Origin: an uncultured Afifella sp.
Lineage (GTDB): Bacteria; Pseudomonadota; Alphaproteobacteria; Rhizobiales; Afifellaceae
Length of the DNA stretch: 37,891 nucleotides
Reading direction: 5' to 3'
Assembly: GCA_947259045.1 (NCBI GenBank)
Contig: CAMYKZ010000068.1
Span: 1-37,891 of the forward strand
Positions within the stretch are counted from its first letter, which is position 1. Each line of letters opens with the position of its first letter. Both the position numbers and the translations under genes were made by a program. The notes under the pieces were generated by a model. It had not been told where the DNA came from. It searched no databases and saw nothing but the letters and a program-made list of their open reading frames with translations. Below, one piece after another: positions 1 through 8,160 of this stretch.

Positions 1-248
1 TTGTCGCCTATGCCCTGCATCACATCGGCTATGAAACCGCCCATGGCGCCAAAGGCCGTTTTCTGTCGGACCTGTTCGTTGCCCCCGCTGCGCGCCGCAA
101 AGGCGTGGCAACGGCCCTGATCGCACGTGTTGCGAAGATCACCCGCGACGAGGGCGGCGAATTTCTCTGGTGGCTTGGAAAGCAGGAAACCGCAGGAGCG
201 ATGCCGACAAAGTCGGTTGAGACGGGTTCAGGTCAATCGGCTTCTTAA
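1..248 (+). CDS. GNAT-type N-acetyltransferase, 3' end only, C-terminus probably decayed
   Basis: The frame is open from the window edge (reading from base 3) to a TAA at 246-248; the start lies outside. The visible residues include DLFVAPAARRKGVATALI, the acetyl-CoA-binding signature (R/Q-x-x-G-x-G/A) of the GNAT fold, which acetylates an unknown substrate. After EFLWW the frame becomes uncharacteristic. The -1 frame instead reads LVAWKAGNRRSDADKVG, which resembles the usual GNAT ending (N-x-R/A-A-x-x-x-Y-x-K-x-G), and then meets a TGA followed by more family-like residues. The gene may therefore be frameshifted. The GNAT call rests on the motif; the decay is inference. Confidence 0.6.
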   Translation, partial: VAYALHHIGYETAHGAKGRFLSDLFVAPAARRKGVATALIARVAKITRDEGGEFLWWLGKQETAGAMPTKSVETGSGQSAS

Positions 249-338
249 ACTGCCGCTTCGCAAAAACGTTCGGTTTGCACTGCAACATGACAGGGGGTAA
301 ACAGATGTTCTGTTCAACCCGTTCCACAGGATCCGCCC

Positions 339-3300
339 TTGCCCGCCATTCAGAAAATCCTCGTCGCAAACCGTTCCGAAATCGCCATCCGCGTGTTTCG
401 CGCCGCCAACGAGCTCGGCCTGAAGACCGTCGCCGTCTACGCGCAGGAAGACAAGCTCGCCCTGCACCGCTTCAAGTCCGACGAGGCCTACCTGATCGGC
501 AAGGGGCCGCATCTGGGCGCGCAGATGGGGCCGATCGAGGCCTATCTGTCGATCGACGAGATCCTGCGCGTGGCGAAGGCCGCCGGCGCCGACGCAATTC
601 ACCCAGGCTACGGCTTCCTGTCGGAAAGCCCGGAATTCGTCGATGCCTGTGCGCAGGCCGGCATCACCTTCATCGGCCCCAGAGCCGATACGATGCGCCG
701 CCTCGGCAACAAGGTTGCGGCGCGCAATCTGGCCGTCGATGCCGGCGTTCCGGTGATGCCGGCAACCGGCCCCCTGCCCGACGACCCGGACACATGGAAG
801 GCGCTGGCGGAGGAGATCGGCTATCCGGTGATGCTGAAAGCCTCCTGGGGCGGCGGCGGCCGCGGCATGCGGGTGATCCGCGACGCGGAAAATCTGACCG
901 GCGAGGTGACGGAGGCCAAGCGCGAGGCCCGCGCCGCCTTCGGCAAGGACGAGGTCTACCTGGAAAAGCTGGTGGAGCGCGCCCGCCATGTCGAGGTGCA
1001 GATCCTCGGCGATACGCATGGCAACAGGGTGCACCTTTTCGAACGCGACTGCACGGTGCAGCGGCGGCACCAGAAGGTGGTCGAACGGGCGCCCGCCCCT
1101 TATCTTGACGATGCCCGCCGGGCGGAGCTTTGCGATTATGCGCTGAAGATCGCCGATACGGCGGATTATGTCTGCGCCGGCACTGTGGAATTCCTGATGG
1201 ACGCCGACAGCGGCGCGTTCTACTTCATCGAGGTCAATCCGCGCATCCAGGTGGAGCACACCGTCACCGAGGAGGTGACCGGCGTCGATATCGTCAAGGC
1301 GCAGATCCATATTATCGAAGGCGCAAAGATCGGCGAGGCCGCTTCCGGCGTGCCCGCCCAGGCCGATATCAAGCTGAACGGCCATGCTTTGCAGTGCCGC
1401 ATCACAACTGAAGATCCGGAACAGAATTTCATTCCCGATTACGGCCGCATTACCGCCTATCGCGGCGCGACCGGTTTTGGTATCCGCCTCGACGGCGGCA
1501 CCGCCTATTCCGGCGCGGTGATCACCCGCTTCTACGATCCGCTTTTGGAAAAGGTCACCGCATGGGCGCCGACGGCTGAAGAAACCATCCGCCGCATGGA
1601 CCGGGCGCTGCGCGAATTCCGCATCCGCGGCGTCGCCACCAATCTGACCTTCGTGGAAAACATCGTCGCGCACGAAAAATTCCGCGATGCCAGTTACACC
1701 ACGAATTTTATCGACAATACGCCGGAACTGTTTGAGACGGTGCGCCGCCGCGACCGGGCAACCAAGCTGCTGACCTACATCGCCGACGTTACCGTCAACG
1801 GACATCCGGAAACCCGCGGCCGGCCCCTGCCGCCGGACGATGTGCCCAAGCCGATTGTTCCGGTATTTCCGGGCCCGGCAGCCGAGGGCAGCAAACAGCG
1901 GTTCGATGCGCTCGGGCCCCAAGGGTTCGCAAAATGGATGCGCGCCGAGACCCGAACCCTCATTACCGACACGACCATGCGCGACAGCCACCAGTCGCTG
2001 CTGGCGACCCGCATGCGCACCTATGATATCGCCGCTATTGCCGAGGCCTACGCCACCGGCCTGCCGGAGCTTCTGTCGCTGGAATGCTGGGGCGGCGCGA
2101 CCTTCGATGTCGCCATGCGGTTTCTGACCGAAGATCCCTGGGAGCGGTTGGCGAAGGTCCGCGCCGGCGCGCCGAACACGTTGCTGCAGATGCTGCTGCG
2201 CGGCGCCAACGGCGTCGGTTATACCAACTATCCCGACAATGTGGTGCGCTTCTTTGTCCGCCAGGCTGCCGATGCGGGTATCGATCTGTTCCGGGTTTTC
2301 GACTGCCTCAACTGGGTGGAGAACATGCGCGTCGCCATGGACGAGGTCTGCGCGGCCGGCAAGATCTGCGAAGCGGCGATCTGCTATACCGGCGACATCA
2401 ACGATCCGGCGCGCTCGAAATACAACCTGGCTTATTATACCGGGCTGGCGAAGGAGCTTGAAGCCGCCGGCGCGCATATTCTGTGCATCAAGGACATGTC
2501 CGGCGTGTTGAAACCGGCTGCCGCGCGCACTTTGTTCAAGGCGCTGCGCGATACGACGGACCTGCCGCTGCACCTGCACACCCACGATACGTCCGGCCTC
2601 TCCGCCGCGACCGTTCTTGCCGCTGTGGAAGCCGGCGCCGATGCCATCGACGCGGCGATGGATTCGCTCTCCGGCCTGACCTCGCAGCCCTGCCTCGGTT
2701 CGCTCGTCGAAGCGCTGGCGGAGACAGACAGGCCAACCGGTCTTGACCCGGAAGCGATCCGCCGCATTTCATTTTACTGGGAAGGGGTGCGTTACAAATA
2801 TGCCGCCTTCGAATCCGATCTGCGGTCAGGCGCCTCGGAGGTTTACCTGCACGAAATGCCGGGCGGCCAGTTCACCAACCTGAAGGAACAGGCCCGTTCG
2901 CTCGGGCTGGAAGCGCGCTGGCACGAGGTTGCGCGCGCCTATGCCGACGTCAATCTGATGTTCGGCGATATCGTCAAGGTGACGCCGTCGTCCAAAGTTG
3001 TCGGCGATATGGCGCTGATGATGGTGTCGCAGGATCTGACCGTCGACGACGTGACCAACCCGGACCGGGAAATTTCGTTTCCCGAAAGCGTCGTCAACAT
3101 GATGCACGGCGATCTCGGCCAACCGCCCGGCGGCTGGCCGGAAGCGATCCAGCAGAAAGTGCTGAAGAGCGCGGCGCCGATCATTGTCCGGCCCGGATCG
3201 CTGATGGACGAGGAGGATATCGATGCCCGCCGGATGGAGGCCTCGGATCTGTTGCAGCGCCCGGCCTCCGACCGGGAACTGGCCTCTGCGCTGATGTACC

Positions 3301-3806
3301 CGAAAGTCTGGTCGGACTTCGCCGCCGCCCAGGAAACCTACGGGCCGACGGAAGTCCTGCCGACCCCGGTCTATTTCTACGGCCTGCCGGCGGGCGAGGA
3401 AATCATGGTCGACCTTGAAAAGGGCAAGACGCTCGTGGTGCGCTGCCAGGCCATCGGCGAGCCCGACGACGAAGGCCAGGTGCGGGTGTTCTTCGAGCTG
3501 AACGGCCAGCCGCGCATCGCCAAGGTGCCCGACCGGGCGCACGGCGCAGGCGCTGCCACCCGCCGCCCGAAGGCGGAAGACGGCAATGACGACCATATCG
3601 GCGCGCCGATGCCCGGCGTGATCTCGACACTGGCGGTGAAGACCGGCCAGAAGGTCACCGCCGGCGATGTGCTTCTGTCCATTGAAGCCATGAAGATGGA
3701 AACCGCGCTGCACACCGACCGCGACGGCACGATTGCCGAAATCAACGTCAAGGCCGGCGACCAGATCGACGCCAAGGATCTGCTGGTGGTATTCGAGGCG
3801 GGGTAG
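339..3806 (+). CDS. pyc: Pyruvate carboxylase
   Basis: This biotin enzyme carboxylates pyruvate to oxaloacetate using ATP and bicarbonate, refilling the TCA cycle in the cytoplasm. The 1155-residue length is that of the single-chain alphaproteobacterial enzyme. In order it has a biotin carboxylase domain (about 1-455, with the glycine-rich ATP loop KASWGGGGRGMRV near 167), a carboxyltransferase TIM barrel (TDTTMRDSHQ near 545, metal-site HTHDTSG near 747), the PYC/OADA domain, and a C-terminal biotinyl domain with EAMKM, where Lys1119 would carry biotin. The start is a TTG at 339, chosen because MPAIQKILVANRSEIA is the conserved family N-terminus and an AGGA lies about 7 bases upstream; no ATG fits. 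Transcription appears monocistronic. Function is very secure. Confidence 0.98.
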   Translation: MPAIQKILVANRSEIAIRVFRAANELGLKTVAVYAQEDKLALHRFKSDEAYLIGKGPHLGAQMGPIEAYLSIDEILRVAKAAGADAIHPGYGFLSESPEFVDACAQAGITFIGPRADTMRRLGNKVAARNLAVDAGVPVMPATGPLPDDPDTWKALAEEIGYPVMLKASWGGGGRGMRVIRDAENLTGEVTEAKREARAAFGKDEVYLEKLVERARHVEVQILGDTHGNRVHLFERDCTVQRRHQKVVERAPAPYLDDARRAELCDYALKIADTADYVCAGTVEFLMDADSGAFYFIEVNPRIQVEHTVTEEVTGVDIVKAQIHIIEGAKIGEAASGVPAQADIKLNGHALQCRITTEDPEQNFIPDYGRITAYRGATGFGIRLDGGTAYSGAVITRFYDPLLEKVTAWAPTAEETIRRMDRALREFRIRGVATNLTFVENIVAHEKFRDASYTTNFIDNTPELFETVRRRDRATKLLTYIADVTVNGHPETRGRPLPPDDVPKPIVPVFPGPAAEGSKQRFDALGPQGFAKWMRAETRTLITDTTMRDSHQSLLATRMRTYDIAAIAEAYATGLPELLSLECWGGATFDVAMRFLTEDPWERLAKVRAGAPNTLLQMLLRGANGVGYTNYPDNVVRFFVRQAADAGIDLFRVFDCLNWVENMRVAMDEVCAAGKICEAAICYTGDINDPARSKYNLAYYTGLAKELEAAGAHILCIKDMSGVLKPAAARTLFKALRDTTDLPLHLHTHDTSGLSAATVLAAVEAGADAIDAAMDSLSGLTSQPCLGSLVEALAETDRPTGLDPEAIRRISFYWEGVRYKYAAFESDLRSGASEVYLHEMPGGQFTNLKEQARSLGLEARWHEVARAYADVNLMFGDIVKVTPSSKVVGDMALMMVSQDLTVDDVTNPDREISFPESVVNMMHGDLGQPPGGWPEAIQQKVLKSAAPIIVRPGSLMDEEDIDARRMEASDLLQRPASDRELASALMYPKVWSDFAAAQETYGPTEVLPTPVYFYGLPAGEEIMVDLEKGKTLVVRCQAIGEPDDEGQVRVFFELNGQPRIAKVPDRAHGAGAATRRPKAEDGNDDHIGAPMPGVISTLAVKTGQKVTAGDVLLSIEAMKMETALHTDRDGTIAEINVKAGDQIDAKDLLVVFEAG

Positions 3807-4055
3807 CAAGGACTGGTGCATCATCCTAGTATAGACAGCTAAAAAACCGCTAAGGTCAGGGTCCCGACCATCGACGCAATAAATCCGCATCCAGCAGCGT
3901 TTCAAGCACAATTCGGACACAGTTTGAGCGCACGAAATACGTGTGGGCGCCAGGGTCTTTCAACCGGTTGCGAACGTTGGCACAGCCGCACCGCCGCCCC
4001 GCTTTTCTCATCAATGAAGGACGCCTGCACCAACGGCAGCAAGGAGGATATCTGC

Positions 4056-4304
4056 ATGTTGAAACGGTTTGTCATCACCACGGCTGCGGTCTTTGTATTT
4101 ACCTCTGCCGCGCTTGCCACCCAGTGCCCGTCGATCATCGGTGACATTGATGCCGCATTGGAAACGGCGCAATTGTCGGAAGCCGATGCTGCGCGGGTCA
4201 ATGAATTGCGCACCCGCGGCGAGGAGCTGCACCAGGCCGGCAATCACGACGAATCGATCGCCGTTCTGACAGAGGCCCAGGAAATTCTCGGTATCGACGA
4301 ATAG
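4056..4304 (+). CDS. Small periplasmic protein of unknown function
   Basis: This 82-residue protein starts with a signal peptide (MLKRF then a hydrophobic run, probable cleavage after ALA near residue 21). The mature part is short and helical, with one Cys (TQCPS) and a segment KAGNH-like (HQAGNHDESIAVLTEAQEILGI) that recalls small secreted proteins common in Hyphomicrobiales. No enzymatic motif is seen. The start at 4056 is set by a strong Shine-Dalgarno AAGGAGG seven to eight bases upstream; a longer reading frame from 3924 lacks both signal peptide and SD. The gene stands alone and is followed by a strong terminator. Function is unknown. Confidence 0.8.
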   Translation: MLKRFVITTAAVFVFTSAALATQCPSIIGDIDAALETAQLSEADAARVNELRTRGEELHQAGNHDESIAVLTEAQEILGIDE

Positions 4305-4337
4305 GCGATACCGGCAGGCAATTGCCGATGAACAGTG

Positions 4338-4367
4338 GCGGCGCGGAGACATTCCGCGCCGCTTTTT
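4338..4367 (+). terminator. Rho-independent terminator after the small periplasmic protein gene
   Basis: A perfect 10-bp stem (GCGGCGCGGA at 4338-4347 with TCCGCGCCGC at 4353-4362) closes a 5-base loop and is followed directly by TTTTT. It sits 33 bases after the stop codon at 4304. Confidence 0.9.
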
Positions 4368-4583
4368 GATTCAGGCAGACAGTGCGCAACGGCATCAATC
4401 CTCCTCATCCTGCACGCCGGTTCGCACTGCCGCCGGCCCGGGGCTTTGAACCTTTCGGTTTAACCCGGCGACAAACCGGATGTGACAAGCGTCCCGTTGC
4501 AACATCGGTCAAATGCAATTGGCGGCAGTTGGAACCTGGCGGCAAAGACGCCTATTATGACAACAGCGCGGATACAGGAACCA

Positions 4584-5540
4584 ATGAGCGACGACACCGA
4601 CAAAGGCGAAGTCAGCAGGCTTCAATGGTTCGGCACCGTCGTTTACGTACTTTTTATCCACGCTTTGTTCGCAATCATCGGCCTTGTCGGCGCACTTGTG
4701 ATCCATGCCATGGCCCGGGCCTGGCTGACCGGCGAAGCCGGCATCGGCGAAGCGATCGGCATCGGCCTGTTCGGCCTGCTGATGGCGGTCATCGGCTTCG
4801 GATTTTTCTATCTCGCTTATGTCGGTGCGCCGCGGTTTCTCGGCGGGCTGGAACGGACGCGCGAAAAATACCGTGACCGGCCCTGGCTGATCAATCGCCA
4901 GTGGCGTGCCCGCCGTGTGGTTCATTCGACAAAATACACCGCCTGGTTCATGTGGTTCTGGTGTTTGATGTGGTGGGCGATTCTGGGATTTTTCATGACC
5001 GTCAACGGCGATCTGATCATGGCGGAACTGCGCGGCACATGGGAGCAGGCGATCGGCACCTCCATCCCGTTCGTCGCCGGCATTATCGGATTGCTGGTGG
5101 CGATCTCGCTGACTTGGCGGCGCTGGCGCTACGGCGACGCGGCGCTGGCAATCGAGACTTTGCCGGGCTATCTCGGCGAAAAGTTCCGCGGCACGGTTTT
5201 CGCCCGCCTTGCCGGCAGGCCAACGGAAACAATCGACATCAACCTGACCTGCGGCAGCATGACAAGCGAGCGTGTCGCCAGAACCGACGGCAGCGGTTTT
5301 ACGACCGTCTGGATCACCGAGGAATTGTGGGCGGCGCAACAGCAGTTGCATCCCGCGCAAACAACCTTTTCAAACGGCCGCATCGCTGTTCCGATCCAGT
5401 TCGACTTGCCGGCCGGCCTGCCGGAAAGCGGAGATATTCTCGATGACCCGCAGATCATCTGGGAACTCAGGGTCAATTCCAGATCGATGCCGGAGTGCAA
5501 GTTCAGGGTCCCGGTCTTCGAAAGACGGGACCCGGCCTGA
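4584..5540 (+). CDS. Membrane protein with four predicted helices and a soluble C-terminal domain (DUF3592-like)
   Basis: This 318-residue protein has four hydrophobic segments: FGTVVYVLFIHALFAIIGL, a glycine-rich segment near residues 55-80, a Trp-rich segment (TAWFMWFWCLMWW), and SIPFVAGIIGLLVAISL. A beta-rich C-terminal domain of about 130 residues follows, starting at the ALAIETLPGYLGEKF motif. Helices followed by a 'TLPG-x-x-G-x-x-x-G' domain resemble DUF3592-type membrane proteins; this is from memory and no molecular role is known. The start at 4584 is preferred (AGGAA about five bases upstream, polar N-terminus). Upstream in-frame ATGs at 4557 and 4482 lack a better SD. The cytochrome gene follows 166 bases downstream. 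Confidence 0.75.
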   Translation: MSDDTDKGEVSRLQWFGTVVYVLFIHALFAIIGLVGALVIHAMARAWLTGEAGIGEAIGIGLFGLLMAVIGFGFFYLAYVGAPRFLGGLERTREKYRDRPWLINRQWRARRVVHSTKYTAWFMWFWCLMWWAILGFFMTVNGDLIMAELRGTWEQAIGTSIPFVAGIIGLLVAISLTWRRWRYGDAALAIETLPGYLGEKFRGTVFARLAGRPTETIDINLTCGSMTSERVARTDGSGFTTVWITEELWAAQQQLHPAQTTFSNGRIAVPIQFDLPAGLPESGDILDDPQIIWELRVNSRSMPECKFRVPVFERRDPA

Positions 5541-5706
5541 TGCCGACGTGTGCCGGACTGGCAGATGCTGCACCTGGCGGTGCTGGCGGAATTGTTCCGA
5601 AGATCCCCGCCGGAGCCACCCGCACCGCCTATTGATCTCAGTCATCAAACCGGATTGCTTGCGCTGTTATGCTGGCCGCGATTGGAACCCGTGCAGGACA
5701 AGCGCT

Positions 5707-6450
5707 ATGGAAAATCTGGCAAACCGCTATGCAGCTCTGTTCATTGCCGGCGGACTGGCGGCCGCAGCGGGTCTGTCCGCGCTGCCCGCCGCAGCGCAAT
5801 CGGAGGAGCCTGAACTCGGACCGGTCTTTCTGATCTCGCTTGGCGGCAAGCTTTATGACGATATCTGGACCGTCACCGAATTGCCGCCGCCGGAGGGCGC
5901 CAATCCGGCCTATCCGGCCAACCCCGATATCCCAGCCCGCGATACCTGGCGCTGCGTTTCCTGTCATGGCTGGGACTACCGCGGCAGCGCCGGCGAGCGC
6001 GGCGCGGCGGTTCCGGGGCTGCAAGCGCCCGGCTTGACGCAACTTTATGGCGTGGACCCGGCGCTTGTCGTCGGCCGGATCCGGGATCCGGGCCACCCGT
6101 TCCCATCGAACGAACTGCCGGAATTGTCGGTGGAACTGCTGGCTGCATTCATCAGCGCAGGTCAGCGGAATATTGAGGATTATTCCGGCGGAGACCGCGA
6201 GGCAGGCCAGGATATCTTCGAAGGCGCCTGCATCAATTGCCACCAGATCGATGGCCTGCGTTATCTGCGCGGCGAACCCGGCGACATATCATCGCTGGGC
6301 TGGCTGGTGCGCAACCGGCCGTCCCAGAGCCTGCACAAGATCATGAACGGCGTGCCGGCGGCGGAAATGCTATCACTGCAGTTCATGGCTGATCGGCAGA
6401 TTGCCGATCTTTTGGCCCATCTGGCCACCCTCGACGCGCCGAAGCAATAA
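5707..6450 (+). CDS. Diheme c-type cytochrome, periplasmic
   Basis: This 247-residue protein has an N-terminal signal peptide (hydrophobic run ending LPAAAQS). It carries two CxxCH heme c sites, CVSCH at 83-87 and CINCH at 175-179, so it is a two-domain electron carrier. Each half is roughly 90 residues. Methionines near the C-terminus (AEMLSLQFM) may supply an axial ligand. It has no fused oxidase or dehydrogenase domain and no catalytic partner beside it. A monoheme cytochrome gene converges from the other strand only seven bases away. The start at 5707 is the first ATG before the signal peptide; the longer frame from 5272 is a shadow of the previous gene. The cytochrome call is secure, the partner unknown. 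Confidence 0.9.
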   Translation: MENLANRYAALFIAGGLAAAAGLSALPAAAQSEEPELGPVFLISLGGKLYDDIWTVTELPPPEGANPAYPANPDIPARDTWRCVSCHGWDYRGSAGERGAAVPGLQAPGLTQLYGVDPALVVGRIRDPGHPFPSNELPELSVELLAAFISAGQRNIEDYSGGDREAGQDIFEGACINCHQIDGLRYLRGEPGDISSLGWLVRNRPSQSLHKIMNGVPAAEMLSLQFMADRQIADLLAHLATLDAPKQ

Positions 6451-6457
6451 TGCAGGC

Positions 6458-6853
6458 TTACGAACCGTCTTTGCGCAAGCTCAGAATATAGCCGATGAGA
6501 TCGGCCGTTTCGTCCGGGCTGAGCACATAATTCGGCATTGTCGGATGCGGACTGCGGAACCAGACGCCGAGCGCCAGTGCGGTGATCTCGGGCCGGTCGG
6601 CAATCGACTGAAACGGCGGCGCATTCAGATGCGGTGAAATATCGTCATCGGCCTCCACAGCGTGGCATTCCGCACAAACCTCAACGGCCAGCCGGGCGCC
6701 CATCTCGATATTGCCGAGGCCGACAGTATCTGCCGATTGCGCCTGTGCCGGAAAACTGCCGGCCAGAGCAAACAGAACCGCCAGCGCCGGTATCTGCAGT
6801 CCGGTGCGTGCGCGCACAATTTCTGACCGTCCGGCGCTGAATTGACCGGTCAT
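6458..6853 (-). CDS. Monoheme cytochrome c, periplasmic
   Basis: This 131-residue class I cytochrome has a signal peptide (hydrophobic run ALAVLFALAGSFPAQA), a heme-binding CAECH at 60-64 and a likely Met ligand in HPTMPNYVLSPDE (Met106). The C-terminal DLIGYILSLR is the usual closing helix. It shuttles electrons in the periplasm; its partner is not evident. Its start overlaps the stop of hsp20 by four bases (ATGA), so the two are co-transcribed and probably under the FNR/FixK-type box upstream of hsp20. Co-expression with a small heat-shock protein suggests a low-oxygen or stress role; this last point is inference. Confidence 0.9.
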   Translation of the reverse strand: MTGQFSAGRSEIVRARTGLQIPALAVLFALAGSFPAQAQSADTVGLGNIEMGARLAVEVCAECHAVEADDDISPHLNAPPFQSIADRPEITALALGVWFRSPHPTMPNYVLSPDETADLIGYILSLRKDGS

Positions 6854-7266
6854 GATTTGCGGATCTTGATGCGTTTCGCAGCATTCGGCTTCGCCGGCAG
6901 TTTCGGAATAGACAAATGCAGGACACCGTTTTCATGGCCGGCTGCGATGGCTCCGGCATCGGCATCCGGCGGCAGCCGGAATGTGCGCTGGAAAGCGCCA
7001 TATTCGCGCTCGGAAAAATACCAGGTGCGGCCTTCTGACGTCCGCTGCGAACGTTTCTCGCCCTTCACGGTCAGGGCATTGCCGTCGACTGAAATATCGA
7101 TGTCATCGGTGTCCACGCCCGGCAGTTCCAGGGCGATATCATAACTGTCTTCGGCGGCGGAGGCTTCCGATGCCGGCGCAAACCAGTCGGCAATGCGGCT
7201 GCGCAGATTGTGGAACGGTTCGCTCATAGTGGGCAGCCATCCGGCTGTGTGGGTCTTTTCAACCAT
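6850..7266 (-). CDS. Small heat-shock protein, Hsp20/alpha-crystallin family
   Basis: An ATP-independent chaperone that holds unfolding proteins in the cytoplasm. The 138 residues contain an alpha-crystallin domain (about 35-125) with LPGVDTDDIDISVDGNALTVKGEK and the family's ENGVLHLSIPK strand, followed by a C-terminal IKI (I-x-I) motif that docks subunits in oligomers. The start at 7266 has AGGAG seven bases upstream; an internal Met14 at 7227 is less likely. It is the first gene of an operon with the cytochrome above. A TTGA-N6-TCAA box is centred about 60 bases upstream, suggesting control by an FNR/FixK-type regulator rather than by heat alone. Confidence 0.93.
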   Translation of the reverse strand: MVEKTHTAGWLPTMSEPFHNLRSRIADWFAPASEASAAEDSYDIALELPGVDTDDIDISVDGNALTVKGEKRSQRTSEGRTWYFSEREYGAFQRTFRLPPDADAGAIAAGHENGVLHLSIPKLPAKPNAAKRIKIRKS

Positions 7267-7319
7267 TGCGGGTCTCCTGATCTGATGGTTGAATGTGAGC
7301 CTGGTGTGTCGGCACTGCC

Positions 7320-7333
7320 TTGACGCCGGTCAA
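7320..7333. promoter_or_regulatory. FNR/FixK-type operator (hsp20-proximal)
   Basis: TTGACGCCGGTCAA is a perfect TTGA-N6-TCAA palindrome, the half-site arrangement of FNR/FixK/FnrL boxes (consensus TTGAT-N4-ATCAA). A hexamer on the minus strand about 32 bases from its centre (7292-7297, CACATT) would place the box at -41.5 for hsp20. Site seen; regulator inferred. Confidence 0.6.
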
Positions 7334-7351
7334 ATCCGGCCGCCGATAACC

Positions 7352-7365
7352 TTGAGCCAGATCAA
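7352..7365. promoter_or_regulatory. FNR/FixK-type operator (secreted-protein-proximal)
   Basis: TTGAGCCAGATCAA differs from the FNR/FixK consensus TTGAT-N4-ATCAA at one base. Its centre (7358.5) lies exactly 32 bases from the centre of GATAAG (7388-7393), a four-of-six match to a -10 box on the plus strand. That is the spacing of a class II activator site at -41.5 for the gene at 7443. Confidence 0.7.
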
Positions 7366-7442
7366 TGCACCTTCCGGCAAGTGCAATGATAAGCTTGGGC
7401 CAGACCACATGACCGGTTATCGGAACGGAGGCACGGTACGCC

Positions 7443-7808
7443 ATGAGCAACGTTATATTGGGGCGCAATCTGATATTTGGCCGGGTTCTGACAGCAGGAA
7501 CGCTGACAGCAGTGCTGATCTTTCTGCATCTCGCCGGCGCTGCACAGGCGCGGCCCGACGCCCGCAAGATGACCTGCGATCAGGCTCAGTCGCTGGTGCT
7601 GCAACACGGCGCTATCGTCATCAGCACCGGCCAGTACACTTATCAGCGCTTTGTTTCCAGCCGCCGCTACTGCGATTATTGGGAATGGACAAGATCAGCC
7701 TGGACGGCGACCCGCGATAACCCGAAATGCCGCATCGGCTATATCTGCGAGGCCCGACCCGACGATGACGACAGACGGGGCCGCTTGAGATGGCTGAACC
7801 GGCGCTGA
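7443..7808 (+). CDS. Secreted Cys-containing protein of unknown function
   Basis: This 121-residue protein has a signal peptide with a somewhat long N-region (cleavage probably near AAQA, residue 34-36). The mature domain holds four cysteines (MTCDQAQ, RRYCDYW, and CRIGYIC), suggesting two disulfides. The pattern 'TCDQAQSLVLQHGAIVISTG...YTYQRFV' matches a small uncharacterised periplasmic family that I recall from Hyphomicrobiales; no activity is known. GGAGG lies about twelve bases before the ATG. It is divergent from hsp20, has its own FNR/FixK-type box, and is 13 bases ahead of the next gene, so the three plus-strand genes to 8610 probably form one operon. Confidence 0.75.
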   Translation: MSNVILGRNLIFGRVLTAGTLTAVLIFLHLAGAAQARPDARKMTCDQAQSLVLQHGAIVISTGQYTYQRFVSSRRYCDYWEWTRSAWTATRDNPKCRIGYICEARPDDDDRRGRLRWLNRR

Positions 7809-7821
7809 CCGGGGGTGGGAT

Positions 7822-8145
7822 ATGGCAAAACCGATCACGGACAAAGCAGAGGTATCGATCGATTTCCCGGACAAATTCTATATGGGTTCGTTTTCCAGGG
7901 AAAGCCGTTTCGGCGTGACTGCCGACGCGGGCGGTGTCCATCTGTGGCTTGAGCGGACAGGAGAAAACCGCCGCAAGGTCAGCTTCCATGTTCATTATCA
8001 TCTGCTGACCGGCATACTGGAGGCCATGGCCGACGCGATCCGGTCCGGCGAGCCGATTGACGATACGTTCCGCAATGATCTGGCCGTTGCGGCTGGGCGG
8101 CTTGGCACTGCCTTTGCCGAACAGCCGCCGACCAACCGCACTTAA
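7822..8145 (+). CDS. Hypothetical cytoplasmic protein
   Basis: This 107-residue soluble protein has no signal peptide or membrane segment. The first 60 residues look like alternating beta strands (FYMGSFSRESRFGVTADAGGVHLWLE), and the rest is helical (YHLLTGILEAMADAI). I do not recognise a family. It lies 13 bases after the secreted protein gene and 15 bases before the universal stress protein gene, with a GGGGGTGGG run upstream as a possible SD. The operon context suggests a stress-related role; this is inference from position only. Confidence 0.65.
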   Translation: MAKPITDKAEVSIDFPDKFYMGSFSRESRFGVTADAGGVHLWLERTGENRRKVSFHVHYHLLTGILEAMADAIRSGEPIDDTFRNDLAVAAGRLGTAFAEQPPTNRT

Positions 8146-8160
8146 AACCGGAGACCGTCC

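Noticed and set aside
228..2585. 785-residue open frame on the minus strand opposite pyc
   Set aside because: It is a GC-rich antisense shadow (Arg/Gly/Ala/His-rich, no domain) of the very well supported pyruvate carboxylase.
5632..5648. TTGAT-N7-ATCAA before the diheme cytochrome gene, looking like an FNR box
   Set aside because: The spacing is seven bases instead of four, which puts the half-sites out of register for an FNR/FixK dimer.
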